Source of the DNA: Gemmatimonadota bacterium
GTDB taxonomy: Bacteria > Gemmatimonadota > Gemmatimonadetes > Gemmatimonadales > Gemmatimonadaceae
NCBI GenBank assembly: GCA_021298835.1
Contig: JAJTHG010000017.1
Location: 62,001-126,000 of the forward strand
Length of the DNA: 64,000 bases
Direction: 5' to 3'
Part shown: piece by piece, positions 24,497-32,050 of the stretch
Numbering within the stretch: position 1 is the first letter of the stretch
Layout of the letters: the number at the start of each line of letters is the position of its first letter
Program-made: the position numbers and the translations under genes
The notes under the pieces: generated by a model
What the model was told of the DNA's origin: nothing
What the model saw: the letters and a program-made list of their open reading frames with translations, nothing else
Database searches by the model: none

Positions 24497-24525
24497 CCCG
24501 CGTCACTCACGGCGAGTGACGCGGG
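24497..24525. terminator. Perfect 12-bp hairpin between convergent genes
   Basis: CCCGCGTCACTC (24497-24508) pairs fully with GAGTGACGCGGG (24514-24525) around a 5-nt loop, 14 nt after the ridA-like stop and 12 nt from the end of the converging DinB gene. No U-run; probably bidirectional. Confidence 0.7.
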
Positions 24526-24537
24526 GGGTGTGGCACA

Positions 24538-25344
24538 TCAGGCGTGTCCGACGATCGTGCCGATCTCGCGTGACCACGTCACGCCGTCCGGAAACGCCGC
24601 CAGCCCCTTCGCCCGGAGCGCCGGCGCGAACGATGCGACATAGCGCTCCACGGCCGCCCGGTCCGCCGCGAGGTACGTCACGCGTACACGCGTCGCGTCG
24701 AGCTGCGTGACCGTCGCGCCCGAAAAGCACCCCGTCGCCACCACCTCGGCCGCGTGGTCCGGCAGCAGCCACGCCAGGTACGCGGGCAACAGGCCCTCGC
24801 GGACGGTCGCCGTCACCTCGTACGTGACGCCCGTCGTCGTCGGCGCCACGCCTGCGAGGCCGCCGATCGCCATCGCTCCGGCGCTGCGCGCATCGCCCGT
24901 CACCGCCCGCCGGTGGTAGTCCAGCTGCCCCAGGTGATATGCGAGGTGCGAGGTCAGGTGCTGCAGGAACGTGCGCGCCGAATAGGCGACGCCCTCGGGG
25001 AGCGGACCGGGCCAGGGTGCATCGAGCCGCGCCGGATCGAGCCGGGTCAGCGCGGCCGTCGCCTCGCGATCCGCCGCCGAGAGGGCGTCGTCGAGGTCGC
25101 GCCGCGGCACGCTGCGGGCCGAGAACTCGGCCTCACGGTCGCGCACGTAGCCCGAGCCGCCGAGCACGTGACCGACGTAGTGCCGGACGTTCCCCGCGCA
25201 GTGCCGGGCAAGGGTGCCGCCGCTGTTGGGCATCCCGGGGACGTCGCGGAAGCAGCTCGCGTCGTCGGGATACGCCGCGAGCTCGGCCCGCAGCGCCGCG
25301 AGTTCCCGGCGGATCGCCGCCGCCACGACGTCGGTTCCGAACAT
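24538..25344 (-). CDS. DinB-family protein with C-terminal DUF4286-like domain
   Basis: 268 residues from ATG 25344. Residues 1-165 form a DinB/DfsB-type four-helix bundle with the metal histidines in HCAGNVRHYVGHV and HLTSHLAYHLGQLDYHR. Residues 175-268 (VTYEVTATVREGLLPAYLAWLLPDHAAEVVATGCF...) match the layout of the small DUF4286 proteins, an alpha/beta ferredoxin-like fold. DinB proteins are metal-dependent thiol transferases or S-conjugating enzymes. The fusion has no known function. It lies 13 nt downstream of the small membrane-protein gene and probably shares its message. Confidence 0.78.
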   Translation of the reverse strand: MFGTDVVAAAIRRELAALRAELAAYPDDASCFRDVPGMPNSGGTLARHCAGNVRHYVGHVLGGSGYVRDREAEFSARSVPRRDLDDALSAADREATAALTRLDPARLDAPWPGPLPEGVAYSARTFLQHLTSHLAYHLGQLDYHRRAVTGDARSAGAMAIGGLAGVAPTTTGVTYEVTATVREGLLPAYLAWLLPDHAAEVVATGCFSGATVTQLDATRVRVTYLAADRAAVERYVASFAPALRAKGLAAFPDGVTWSREIGTIVGHA

Positions 25345-25357
25345 CGGGTGCGGGTCC

Positions 25358-25795
25358 TCAGCCGGCCGCGGCAGCGTCCGCCTTGGGCGGTCGCCGCGCG
25401 GCGAATTCACCCGTCGCCCCGCCCCCCTGGCCGAGCACGCCAGCGTCCACCAGCACTCCCTCGACGGCATCGGGGATCATCGTCGGCCAAAGCAGGAAGC
25501 CCTGCACCGCCACCAGCGGCCGGTTCGGCCGCCCGGACCCCGCGTAGCGCGTCCGCGCCCACAACTCGTACGCCAGAGCGATCGCCCCGCCCGCCGCCGC
25601 GAAGACGCACCACGTGGTGAGCGCGACGCGCCACGGGAGCTCGTACGCCATGTACGCGCCGACCGCGTAGGCGGTGGCGACGCCCATGATGCGGACCGAC
25701 TTGAGCACGGGGTTGAACACCACGCAGCAGCCGGTGAAGAGCGCGATGCCGAGCAGCATCATCGCCCAGAGGATGTCCACGTTCCGGATGGTCAT
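25358..25795 (-). CDS. Small integral membrane protein, unknown function
   Basis: 145 residues. ATG 25795 is preceded by a good Shine-Dalgarno (GGAGG 7 nt upstream), which decides against ATG 25807. Three helices (about 8-26, 32-50, 57-77) are followed by a soluble tail containing PLVAVQGFLLWPTMIPDAVEGVLVDAGVL and an Ala-rich end. I recognise no family. It is probably co-transcribed with the DinB-DUF4286 gene. Confidence 0.65.
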   Translation of the reverse strand: MTIRNVDILWAMMLLGIALFTGCCVVFNPVLKSVRIMGVATAYAVGAYMAYELPWRVALTTWCVFAAAGGAIALAYELWARTRYAGSGRPNRPLVAVQGFLLWPTMIPDAVEGVLVDAGVLGQGGGATGEFAARRPPKADAAAAG

Positions 25796-26012
25796 CGGGC
25801 CCTCCATGATCGCCCGGAATGAGGATGCGCGCCGACGCCGATCGCCGCCAGAGCTGCGGCGTTGTCGACGACAGGTGGACTCCACAGGGTGGTGACCAAG
25901 CGCCCGGGCGAACCGACCAGGTGGCACGACGGGGGCACCGGCGGCTTCCGCAACGGGCTCGGCCGCAACCGCGCCACCGGGCAGGATCGATGCGAACCGT
26001 TCGCCGAGGCGC

Positions 26013-26873
26013 TCACACCCAGCGCCGCACTGCGGCGCGGTACGCCGCGTATGCCTCGCCGAACCGCGCCGCCAGCGCGCGCTCCTCCGGCTCCACCTGG
26101 AACCGCCGCAACCACGCCCATGCCAACGGCACCACCAGCAGCGACGCGACGCTCCCGAGCCACGATCCCCATCCGACCAGCACCAGCAGCAACCCCACGT
26201 ACATCGGGTTCCGCGACCACCGGTTGGGCCCGGCGATCACCAGCGACGACGCCTCGTGCGGCGTCATCGGGTGAATGGTCGTCGCCGCGCGTCGGAACGC
26301 CACGATCGCCCACAGTGCCAGGGCGGCGCCGCTCAACGCGATGGCGATCCCCGCAGGCCGCCACGTCTCCGGCAGCCCGCCCGGCCATTCGCGCATGATC
26401 GCGTGCATGGCGATCGCCGCCAGCAGCGCGACGACCGGCGGCGGCACGCGGCACTCCAGCAACGCCCAGCGCGGTCCGATGGGCTCGGACGTGCGCAGCA
26501 GGTCGCGCCGCACCCACCACTCGACCAGCCCGAGCAGCACCACGTAGGCCCCCTCGAGCGACACGGTCAGCACACCCAGCACGGTCGCCTCGGCGCCGTA
26601 CCGCTGCAGCAGCCACGCGCACACGCCGCCCCACGCCACGTTCGCCGCGATCAGTACGCCCACGGGCCACGGCCGGCGCAGGCGCGGCGTGAGGGCCATC
26701 GCACCGGACATGCAGCCGTACGCGAGGTTCGCCATGCCGATGCCTGCGACCACCCTCCCCGGCAGGCCATAGAGGTCGGCGAGCACGTCGTGCAGCACCA
26801 GCACGACGTACCCCACCCCCACGCCCCCGAGCGAGTCGATCCACAGCAGGCGATCGGCAATCGCGGTTCGCAT
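26013..26873 (-). CDS. Membrane protein with C-terminal isoprenylcysteine-methyltransferase-like domain
   Basis: 286 residues. The first 125 residues form a four-helix membrane module resembling free-standing small membrane proteins. The C-terminal half (about 140-286) is an ICMT/PEMT-type phospholipid or isoprenoid methyltransferase: TIHPMTPHEASSLVIAGPNRWSRNPMYVGLLLVLVG, with the SAM-binding RNPMY and the FQVEPEERALAARFGEAYAAY end motif. The ATG lies 6 nt after TAGGTT (minus strand 26885-26880), so the mRNA may be leaderless. The methyl acceptor is unknown. Confidence 0.8.
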   Translation of the reverse strand: MRTAIADRLLWIDSLGGVGVGYVVLVLHDVLADLYGLPGRVVAGIGMANLAYGCMSGAMALTPRLRRPWPVGVLIAANVAWGGVCAWLLQRYGAEATVLGVLTVSLEGAYVVLLGLVEWWVRRDLLRTSEPIGPRWALLECRVPPPVVALLAAIAMHAIMREWPGGLPETWRPAGIAIALSGAALALWAIVAFRRAATTIHPMTPHEASSLVIAGPNRWSRNPMYVGLLLVLVGWGSWLGSVASLLVVPLAWAWLRRFQVEPEERALAARFGEAYAAYRAAVRRWV

Positions 26874-26879
26874 GGCCGC

Positions 26880-26885
26880 AACCTA
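26880..26885 (-). promoter_or_regulatory. TAGGTT box 6 nt before the ICMT-like gene start
   Basis: TAGGTT, GCGGCC, then ATG 26873 on the minus strand; same geometry as dsbD. Confidence 0.45.
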
Positions 26886-26979
26886 CCGCCCCGCCCGTGC
26901 GTTGACCTCGTATAGTCCGCACATAGTCCGCCGGCGTTCGGTCGGCACCGGTTCGTCCTCACGCATTCCGGAGTTTCCC

Positions 26980-27852
26980 ATGCCGTTCCGCGCCCTCGTC
27001 GCCGCCCTCGTCGCCGCCCTCGTCGCCGCCCTCGCCACCGTCGCCGGCCTCGCTGCATCACCCCTCGCGGCCCAGCAAGCACCCCCCGACTACGCCGCCG
27101 CCATGCACGCGGCCCACGGGTCCGAGACGCCGAGCGCGTCTCCCGCCGCGCGCATCCAGCCGCGCACCACGGTCACCAGCGAGGTCGTCACCTACGGCAC
27201 CCTCGACGGCAAGGCGCTCAAGGGCGTGCTCGCCCGCCCCTCCGGCACCAAGGGCGGACCGGCGCTGATCGTCATCCACGAGTGGTGGGGCCTCAACGAC
27301 AACATCAAGGCCGTCGCCGCGCGCTACGCGGGCGAGGGCTACACCGTGCTCGCCGTGGATCTCTTCGGCACCACCGCCGGCACCCCCGATTCGGCGATGA
27401 AGCTCTATCAGGCCGCCATGCGCAACGTGCCGGCGGGGGAGCGCAACGTCGCCGCGGCCATCGCCTGGCTCAAGCAGGCGGGCGCCACGAGCATCGGCGC
27501 GGTGGGCTACTGCTTCGGCGGCCACTGGTCGCTCCGCGCCGGCCTTGTCGGCGGCACCGACGTGAAGGCCGTCGCCATCTACTACGGCGCCCCCATCACC
27601 GACGCCGGCGCGCTCGCGCGACTCAAGGCGCCCGTCGTCGGCTTCTACGGCGCGCTCGACACCGGCATCCCGGTGGACTCGGTGCGCCGGATGCAGTCGG
27701 TGCTCACCGGCAGCGGCCGCACGATGACGATGCACGTGTACGACGGCGCCAACCATGCCTTCGCCAATCCGTCGGGGAGGGCCTACGACGCCAAGGCCGC
27801 CGACGACGCGTGGGGCAAGGCGCTGGCGTTCCTCAAGGCGAACCTGCGCTGA
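26980..27852 (+). CDS. Secreted dienelactone hydrolase family alpha/beta hydrolase
   Basis: 290 residues. The signal peptide contains a repeated VAAL unit encoded by a 12-bp tandem repeat (26991-27036) and ends PLAAQ. The catalytic triad is readable: Cys in GYCFGG, Asp in ALDTGIP and His in NHAF. IVIHEWWGLNDNIK is the family's oxyanion region. Such proteins hydrolyse dienelactones or other esters; export suggests a periplasmic ester substrate. Possible sigma elements lie at 26902-26927 (TTGACC, TATAGT, CATAGT) but the spacing is irregular. Confidence 0.87.
   Translation: MPFRALVAALVAALVAALATVAGLAASPLAAQQAPPDYAAAMHAAHGSETPSASPAARIQPRTTVTSEVVTYGTLDGKALKGVLARPSGTKGGPALIVIHEWWGLNDNIKAVAARYAGEGYTVLAVDLFGTTAGTPDSAMKLYQAAMRNVPAGERNVAAAIAWLKQAGATSIGAVGYCFGGHWSLRAGLVGGTDVKAVAIYYGAPITDAGALARLKAPVVGFYGALDTGIPVDSVRRMQSVLTGSGRTMTMHVYDGANHAFANPSGRAYDAKAADDAWGKALAFLKANLR
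26991..27036 (+). repeat. 12-bp tandem repeat inside a signal-peptide coding region
   Basis: Nearly four copies of a GCCGCCCTCGTC unit encode the VAAL repeats of the dienelactone hydrolase signal peptide. Unit length is a multiple of three, so copy-number change would keep frame. Confidence 0.85.
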
Positions 27853-27885
27853 CTCTCGCAGTCCCGCGCCCGACCAGCGGGCACG

Positions 27886-28563
27886 TCACGACGGCGCGCG
27901 TGCCGTGTCCGCTCGTCGGGCCGCAAGCACGGCCCGCGAAACCTGCGCCACGAGCGAATCGCGCGCCGCTGCAGTGAGCGCCCATGCCCAGACCTGGAAT
28001 CGCAGGCTGTCCACGCTGATGACGCTGCCGAGGCCGCTGTACACCACGCGAGGGGCCTGTCCAGTCGCCGCAGTCGGATACACAGCGTAACGCCGCCAGA
28101 TCACTCCTGCCGATCCCGCCGCGACCTCGCACGTCGCCGTTGCGCGAGTCAGCGGGAGAGTGTCGGGCATGTACGAGGGACCCACCGCACCGTTCGGCTT
28201 CGCCTCGACGAACAGCGTCCGCCCGACCGAACGCCACACCATGAGCTCGCTCCCCTTGGCCCGCTCGCGCGCCACGTATGCCGTATCGAGCCGCCACGCC
28301 CCCGGCAGGGTAAGCACCAGCGCGCGTGCGGGCGCATGCACGTCGGTCATGATGGTGTTCGCAGCCGGTGGCGTGGCATCATTCGACGACACCGAGATCG
28401 GGCATGGCTCGATCGGCTCCTCGTACGCGGCGCGCATCTCGGCGATGGTCCGCTGGGCCGGCCTCACGCCGGGCTTCATCTGCACGGTGCCTCCGTCGCA
28501 CGCCGCGAGCACGGCGAGTGACGAGGCGAGGGCACGGCGAGTGTGGAGTGTCGAACGTCGCAT
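27886..28563 (-). CDS. Putative lipoprotein of unknown function
   Basis: 225 residues from ATG 28563. A basic n-region and lipobox LAAC (C22) mark it as a lipoprotein. The mature part has mixed strands, with two or three Cys (EPCPISV, ATCEVAAG), no recognisable catalytic motif, and an Ala-rich helix at the end. ATG 28593 is an in-frame alternative. It lies downstream of the VOC and acetyltransferase genes on the same strand. Confidence 0.68.
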   Translation of the reverse strand: MRRSTLHTRRALASSLAVLAACDGGTVQMKPGVRPAQRTIAEMRAAYEEPIEPCPISVSSNDATPPAANTIMTDVHAPARALVLTLPGAWRLDTAYVARERAKGSELMVWRSVGRTLFVEAKPNGAVGPSYMPDTLPLTRATATCEVAAGSAGVIWRRYAVYPTAATGQAPRVVYSGLGSVISVDSLRFQVWAWALTAAARDSLVAQVSRAVLAARRADTARAPS

Positions 28564-28615
28564 CGGAGAATGGCGAGAGGAATGGGCGCCCATGGGCGCG
28601 TGTCGCTGATCGGGC

Positions 28616-28984
28616 TCAGCGTACCTGCCCGATCCGCACGAGGGTCCCGTCGTCGTCGACGATGGCGAACTCGCGCATCCCCCACGGCTTGTCGCCCACC
28701 GGCTCCATGCGGGGAATCCCCGCCACCGGCAGGCCGGCCGACCGCATGGCGGCGTAAACCGCATTCACGTCGCCCACGCGCAGGTAGCACATGGCATACG
28801 ATTCGGCCGGCACGAGCGTGCGGTGCTCGGAGAAATGCAACTCGAGGTCGCCGCGCGTCATTGTCGCGTACGTCCCCTCGGCGTGCAAGGTGCCGCTGAA
28901 GCCGAGCCGCTCGTAGAAGCGCAGCGTCGCCGGCAGCGAGCGGCTCGGCAGGATGGGAATCGCGAGATCGCGGGAAGTGGCCAT
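28616..28984 (-). CDS. VOC-family (glyoxalase/bleomycin-resistance fold) protein
   Basis: 122 residues: AIPILPSRSLPATLRFYERLGF start, LELHFSEH metal-ligand strand, YLRVGDVNAVYAAM and the end REFAIVDDDGTLVRIGQ. The fold and the Glu/His pattern match bleomycin-binding-protein-like VOC members. No substrate can be assigned. It is 17 nt downstream of the AAC(3)-I-like acetyltransferase, and the pair could be a small resistance or detoxification unit; that is inference. Confidence 0.83.
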   Translation of the reverse strand: MATSRDLAIPILPSRSLPATLRFYERLGFSGTLHAEGTYATMTRGDLELHFSEHRTLVPAESYAMCYLRVGDVNAVYAAMRSAGLPVAGIPRMEPVGDKPWGMREFAIVDDDGTLVRIGQVR

Positions 28985-29001
28985 GGCCGTCAGGTCGCCG
29001 C

Positions 29002-29451
29002 TCAGCGGGGAAGAAAGGTGAACATCGCGACCGGGGCCTCGTCGCCGCCGATCGCCCGGTAGAACCGCACCGCCTCGACGTCCTCGACATCCGTGGGCAC
29101 GAACACGTTCGCGGCGCCTATCGCAGCCGCGACCGCGCGTACCTCCGCCACGAGCGCCGCGCCCGCCCCGCGACGCTGGCAGGCCGGTGCGATCGCGAGG
29201 TCGTAAATGAACACCTCGCGCTCTTCCGCTCGCGTCATGGGCAGCACGTGGGCGGTGAGGCCACCGACCACGTGGTCTCCCACCAAGGCGGCCAGGACGA
29301 TCAGGTCCGGGCGCGCCAGCAGGTCGGTCAGGTACGCATCGCCCAGCGGGCGCCACGACTCCTCGAACCCTTGGGCCATGGCGTCAAGCGTCGCACGCGC
29401 CACTGGCGCATCACCTGGGCCAAGCCGACGAACGGAGAGAAGAGCGGTCAC
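29002..29451 (-). CDS. GNAT acetyltransferase, AAC(3)-I-like
   Basis: 149 residues from GTG 29451. The N-terminus VRRLGPGD, DAYLTDLL, LAALVGDHVVGGLTAHVLP, REVFIYDLAI, RRGAGAALV and FVPTD.EDVEAVRFYR line up by eye with aminoglycoside 3-N-acetyltransferase type I (for example RLGP, DYL.NLL, VVGALAAYVLP, IYIYDLAV, YVQADYGDDPAVALY). Acetyl-CoA binds at the RRGAGAA loop. Whether it modifies aminoglycosides is not known; chromosomal relatives often have other substrates. Confidence 0.8.
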   Translation of the reverse strand: MTALLSVRRLGPGDAPVARATLDAMAQGFEESWRPLGDAYLTDLLARPDLIVLAALVGDHVVGGLTAHVLPMTRAEEREVFIYDLAIAPACQRRGAGAALVAEVRAVAAAIGAANVFVPTDVEDVEAVRFYRAIGGDEAPVAMFTFLPR

Positions 29452-29616
29452 GCGCTTCCGGGTTTGGTGGTGATCGGCAGACGATGTCCGTCTCGCGGAC
29501 GAAGGCATGATGCCGGCCGTACCGCCGCCACACCAGCCGGGAGACCACACACCGGATCCATGGCCTGTCTGGTTCTCTTGCCCGGAGGGCGACTGATGAA
29601 CGCCCGCCGCGGTACT

Positions 29617-30762
29617 CTATCCCTCGATCACGTGCGGCACGAACTGCGACAGGTTGTCCGTCACTACCTGCCGCGACTCGCGGATTCCCATCCCCGCCGC
29701 CGCGTCGCCGATGATCCACGACCCGATCACCGGGTAGCGGTCGTCGAACCGCGGGATCGTCGCCAGCGCCTGGTGCACGACCCCCTCGGCGCCGTAGTCA
29801 CCGCGCGTGCGCAGCAGCACCTGGTCGAACAGCGTCACCGTCACGTTCGCCCCCTCGCGCGAGAGCAGCGGCTTGGTGACGTAGGCATCCCACGTCAGCA
29901 CCTCGCTCGCGTCGAGCGTGGCCGGCAGCAGGTTCGGATGCCCCGGGAACAGCTCCCACAGCACCGCCAGGATCCCCTTGTTCGACAGCAGCAGCTTCCA
30001 CGCCGGCTCGAGCCATTGCATGCGCGTCCCGAGGCCCAGCAGCGCCTCGACGAAGCGCGGATCCTCCGCCACCAGCCACTCCCACGGGTAGAGCTTGAAG
30101 ACGGACTCCAGCACCCGGTCGTCGAGGTCGGTGAAGAAGCCGTCGCCGGTCAGGCCGATCCGTCTGATCGGCAGCGTCGCGCACCGGATTCCCGCCTGCT
30201 CGGCGGTGTCGCGGAGGTACGCGAGGGTCACGCCGTCCTCCAGGTCGTCCATCCCGACGAAGTGCAGGACGTCCCCCTGGAGGTGCGGCGCAAGGTGTCG
30301 CCAGTGCGCGATCAGCCGTTCGTGCAGCGCGTTGAACTGGTCGAGCTGCGGGTGCGTGTCCTGCAGCCAGAACCACTGCGCCAGCGAGGCCTCTACCAGC
30401 GACGTTGGCGTGTCCGCGTTGTACTCGAGCAGCTTGGGCGGTCCCATGCCGTCGTACGCGAGGTCGAACCGGCCGTACAGTGACGGCGGCTCCTGTGCCC
30501 ACGACGCTTCGATCAGCGGTACCACCGCCGGCGGGATCGCCAGCCGGTCGTACTGCCGATGCGCGATGACGTGCTGCGCTGCCTCAAGGCACATCGCGTG
30601 CAGTGCGTTCGTCGCTCCCTCGATCGCATCCACCTCGGCGGCGGAGAAGGCGTAGTGCGCCTCCTCGTTCCAGTAGGGGCCCGCGGCCGAGTGCCACGCG
30701 AGCCCGACACTCTCGACCTTGCGTCGCCAGTCGGCCCGCGGCGGGTGCGTGCGCCGCTGCAT
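29617..30762 (-). CDS. Glutathionylspermidine synthase-like ATP-grasp protein (YgiC/YjfC type)
   Basis: 381 residues from ATG 30762. It has the YgiC pattern: WNEEAHYAFSAAEVDAIE, SLYGRFDLAYDG, PKLLEYNADTPTSLVEAS, FVGMDDLEDGVTLAYL, KLYPWEWLV, LLSNKGILAVLWELFPGHPNLLPA, KPLLSREGANV and IGSWIIGD. These cover the ATP and substrate sites of the GSP-synthetase fold. It carries only the synthetase module, without the amidase half of GspS. It follows a small lipoprotein gene and a YgiB-like gene, as in the E. coli ygiB-ygiC pair. The enzyme would ligate an amine to a peptide carboxylate; the actual substrate is unknown. Confidence 0.87.
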   Translation of the reverse strand: MQRRTHPPRADWRRKVESVGLAWHSAAGPYWNEEAHYAFSAAEVDAIEGATNALHAMCLEAAQHVIAHRQYDRLAIPPAVVPLIEASWAQEPPSLYGRFDLAYDGMGPPKLLEYNADTPTSLVEASLAQWFWLQDTHPQLDQFNALHERLIAHWRHLAPHLQGDVLHFVGMDDLEDGVTLAYLRDTAEQAGIRCATLPIRRIGLTGDGFFTDLDDRVLESVFKLYPWEWLVAEDPRFVEALLGLGTRMQWLEPAWKLLLSNKGILAVLWELFPGHPNLLPATLDASEVLTWDAYVTKPLLSREGANVTVTLFDQVLLRTRGDYGAEGVVHQALATIPRFDDRYPVIGSWIIGDAAAGMGIRESRQVVTDNLSQFVPHVIEG

Positions 30763-30764
30763 CC

Positions 30765-31184
30765 TCAGCGCGGTGCCGACCACTGGCACCGGAGCGTATC
30801 CCCGGGTGCCAGCCGATCGTACCGCTCGCGTTCGACCTCGCAGAGCGACCCGCGAGGCGAGCGCACGAACCACCGCCGCTCCGGCCACCGCGCATCCGGC
30901 TCGGTCGCGTCGTCGGCGTCCGCGGGCGGCGGCGGTGTGCTGTCGAACCGCGCCACCACCGTGTCCACCGTGATCGTCGCCACGAACGCGAGCGACTCGG
31001 CGGTGAAGGCGCTTTCTTCCGCTGCGACCGCCCGGGCGGCCTCGAGCATCCGTGTCCGGTCGCGCGATTCCTTGGCCGCCATCCCGCCGCCGCAGGCGAC
31101 CAAGCCCACGACGACCAGCATGGCCCCGGCGACGCCCCCCGCCCGCCGCCCGCGCTCAACCACCACGGAACGCGCGCCCCGCAC
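30765..31184 (-). CDS. Small putative lipoprotein between YgiB-like and YgiC-like genes
   Basis: 139 residues from ATG 31184; GTG 31166 or 31163 would shorten it and reduce the 29-nt overlap with the upstream gene. A lipobox LVAC (C31) follows a basic n-region. The mature part has a helix (about 36-65), a Pro-rich linker and a strand region with WFVRSPRGSLCEVERERYD. I recognise no family. Its stop is only 2 nt from the start of the ATP-grasp gene. Confidence 0.6.
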   Translation of the reverse strand: MRGARSVVVERGRRAGGVAGAMLVVVGLVACGGGMAAKESRDRTRMLEAARAVAAEESAFTAESLAFVATITVDTVVARFDSTPPPPADADDATEPDARWPERRWFVRSPRGSLCEVERERYDRLAPGDTLRCQWSAPR

Positions 31185-31629
31185 CGATCGCGCCGAAACC
31201 GCCGCGGCTCACTGTCGCGCCGCGCCGACCGGATGCGAGCGACGTCCCGCGCGTCGCCAGCGCCGTCATGCGCTGCGCCGACAGCCGGGTGCCCGCCGGC
31301 GTCGCGCGCTCCATCACGGCCGCCGCGCGGTCCGCCGGCGGCAGGTAGTCCGGTGCGTACACGCGCGACGGCAAGCCCACCGTCGTGCCGCCCCGTACCA
31401 CGTAGCGGTCGTGTTCGCCGGCGTAGTACAGCGCCGACTGCGGATACGTGCGCGGCACCCACGCCCCCAGATACCAGTATCCCGACGTCGCCACGGCCCG
31501 CTCGCACGACCGATCGTCGTATAGTGCGGGATCGCAGGGGTCGGGCGCCGGTGCATCCGGCGAACAGCCCGCGGCGCCCAGCACGAGGCCGTGCAGGAAG
31601 CCGAGGTGGATGGCGGAAGAGCGCTTCAT
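31156..31629 (-). CDS. YgiB-like (DUF1190) lipoprotein candidate
   Basis: 157 residues from ATG 31629 (ATG 31656 also in frame). A signal with lipobox-like LGAAGC is followed by a Cys-rich start (DPCDPALYDDRSCERA), Tyr-rich SGYWYLGAWV...YYAGEHDRYV and a C-terminus ending VSRGGFGAIGAGRAF. The terminal RGGFG stretch is the hallmark of YgiB. The downstream ATP-grasp gene supports this, since YgiB and YgiC are encoded together in E. coli. Function of the pair is not established. Confidence 0.65.
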   Translation of the reverse strand: MKRSSAIHLGFLHGLVLGAAGCSPDAPAPDPCDPALYDDRSCERAVATSGYWYLGAWVPRTYPQSALYYAGEHDRYVVRGGTTVGLPSRVYAPDYLPPADRAAAVMERATPAGTRLSAQRMTALATRGTSLASGRRGATVSRGGFGAIGAGRAFRGG

Positions 31630-31741
31630 CCGGAAGCTTTGCAGAGGAACCTGCATGATGACACGCGCGGTCCCGAAGGTGAAGTGACCCCGGTCACCCT
31701 CTCCGCCGTCGGGACGCATCACGAGACATGACGCCGGCCGC

Positions 31742-31771
31742 TTGCGGATCGCGGCTGCGACGGCGTACGAT
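31742..31771 (+). promoter_or_regulatory. Candidate promoter of the mini gene at 31821
   Basis: TTGCGG (31742-31747), an 18-nt spacer and TACGAT (31766-31771) resemble a sigma-70-type promoter. A start of transcription near 31778 would give a roughly 170-nt RNA ending at the hairpin 31917-31948. Confidence 0.45.
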
Positions 31772-31806
31772 GATTCACCGCATTCCCTCATCGTCCACCG
31801 CCAACC

Positions 31807-31819
31807 GAGGAGGTGATCC
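31807..31819 (+). promoter_or_regulatory. Near-perfect extended Shine-Dalgarno
   Basis: GAGGAGGTGATCC contains 12 contiguous bases complementary to the canonical 3' end of 16S rRNA (GGATCACCTCCT). It is followed 1 nt later by a TTG codon; GGAGG-to-start spacing is 7 nt, which is optimal. Nothing else I read in this window has comparable complementarity. Confidence 0.75.
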
Positions 31820-31820
31820 A

Positions 31821-31865
31821 TTGTCTTCTGACCCACGTACGGCGCGGATCGCCAGCGGCGTGTAG
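31821..31865 (+). CDS. 14-codon small ORF with TTG start, possible leader peptide or small protein
   Basis: TTG at 31821 opens a 14-residue ORF, (M)SSDPRTARIASGV, ending TAG at 31863-31865. The call rests on context rather than on the peptide: a promoter-like pair upstream, the extended Shine-Dalgarno at 31807-31819 and a strong terminator 52 nt after the stop. No larger gene follows on the plus strand, because the next gene converges from the minus strand, so it is not an ordinary leader for a downstream gene. It could be a real micro-protein, or the translated part of a regulatory RNA, or an RNA that titrates 30S subunits. No homologue is known to me. Confidence 0.5.
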   Translation: MSSDPRTARIASGV

Positions 31866-31916
31866 CTGAGCGCCTGGCCGTCCGGCGCTCCGCGCCTAGC
31901 GGTCACGAGTGATCAG

Positions 31917-31948
31917 GACCCCGGTCGCGCTGGGACGCGACCGGGGTC
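31917..31948 (+). terminator. Strong intrinsic terminator of the mini gene
   Basis: GACCCCGGTCGCG (31917-31929) pairs perfectly over 13 bp with CGCGACCGGGGTC (31936-31948) around a 6-nt loop. It is followed on the plus strand by CGTCGTTTT, a modest U-run. The next gene, on the opposite strand, ends at 32051. Confidence 0.8.
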
Positions 31949-32050
31949 CGTCGTTTTCGCGCCCGGGCGGGGCGCACTGTCGCCCGGGAGCGGGTCCGCG
32001 CTGCTGCTCCCGCAGGGCGGCGTCGGGCTCCAGCCCGGGCCCGCGACGCC

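Noticed and set aside
31807-31819. Possible 16S rRNA fragment, because the sequence resembles the complement of the rRNA 3' end
   Set aside because: Only 12 bases match and no rRNA sequence surrounds them; a Shine-Dalgarno explains it.
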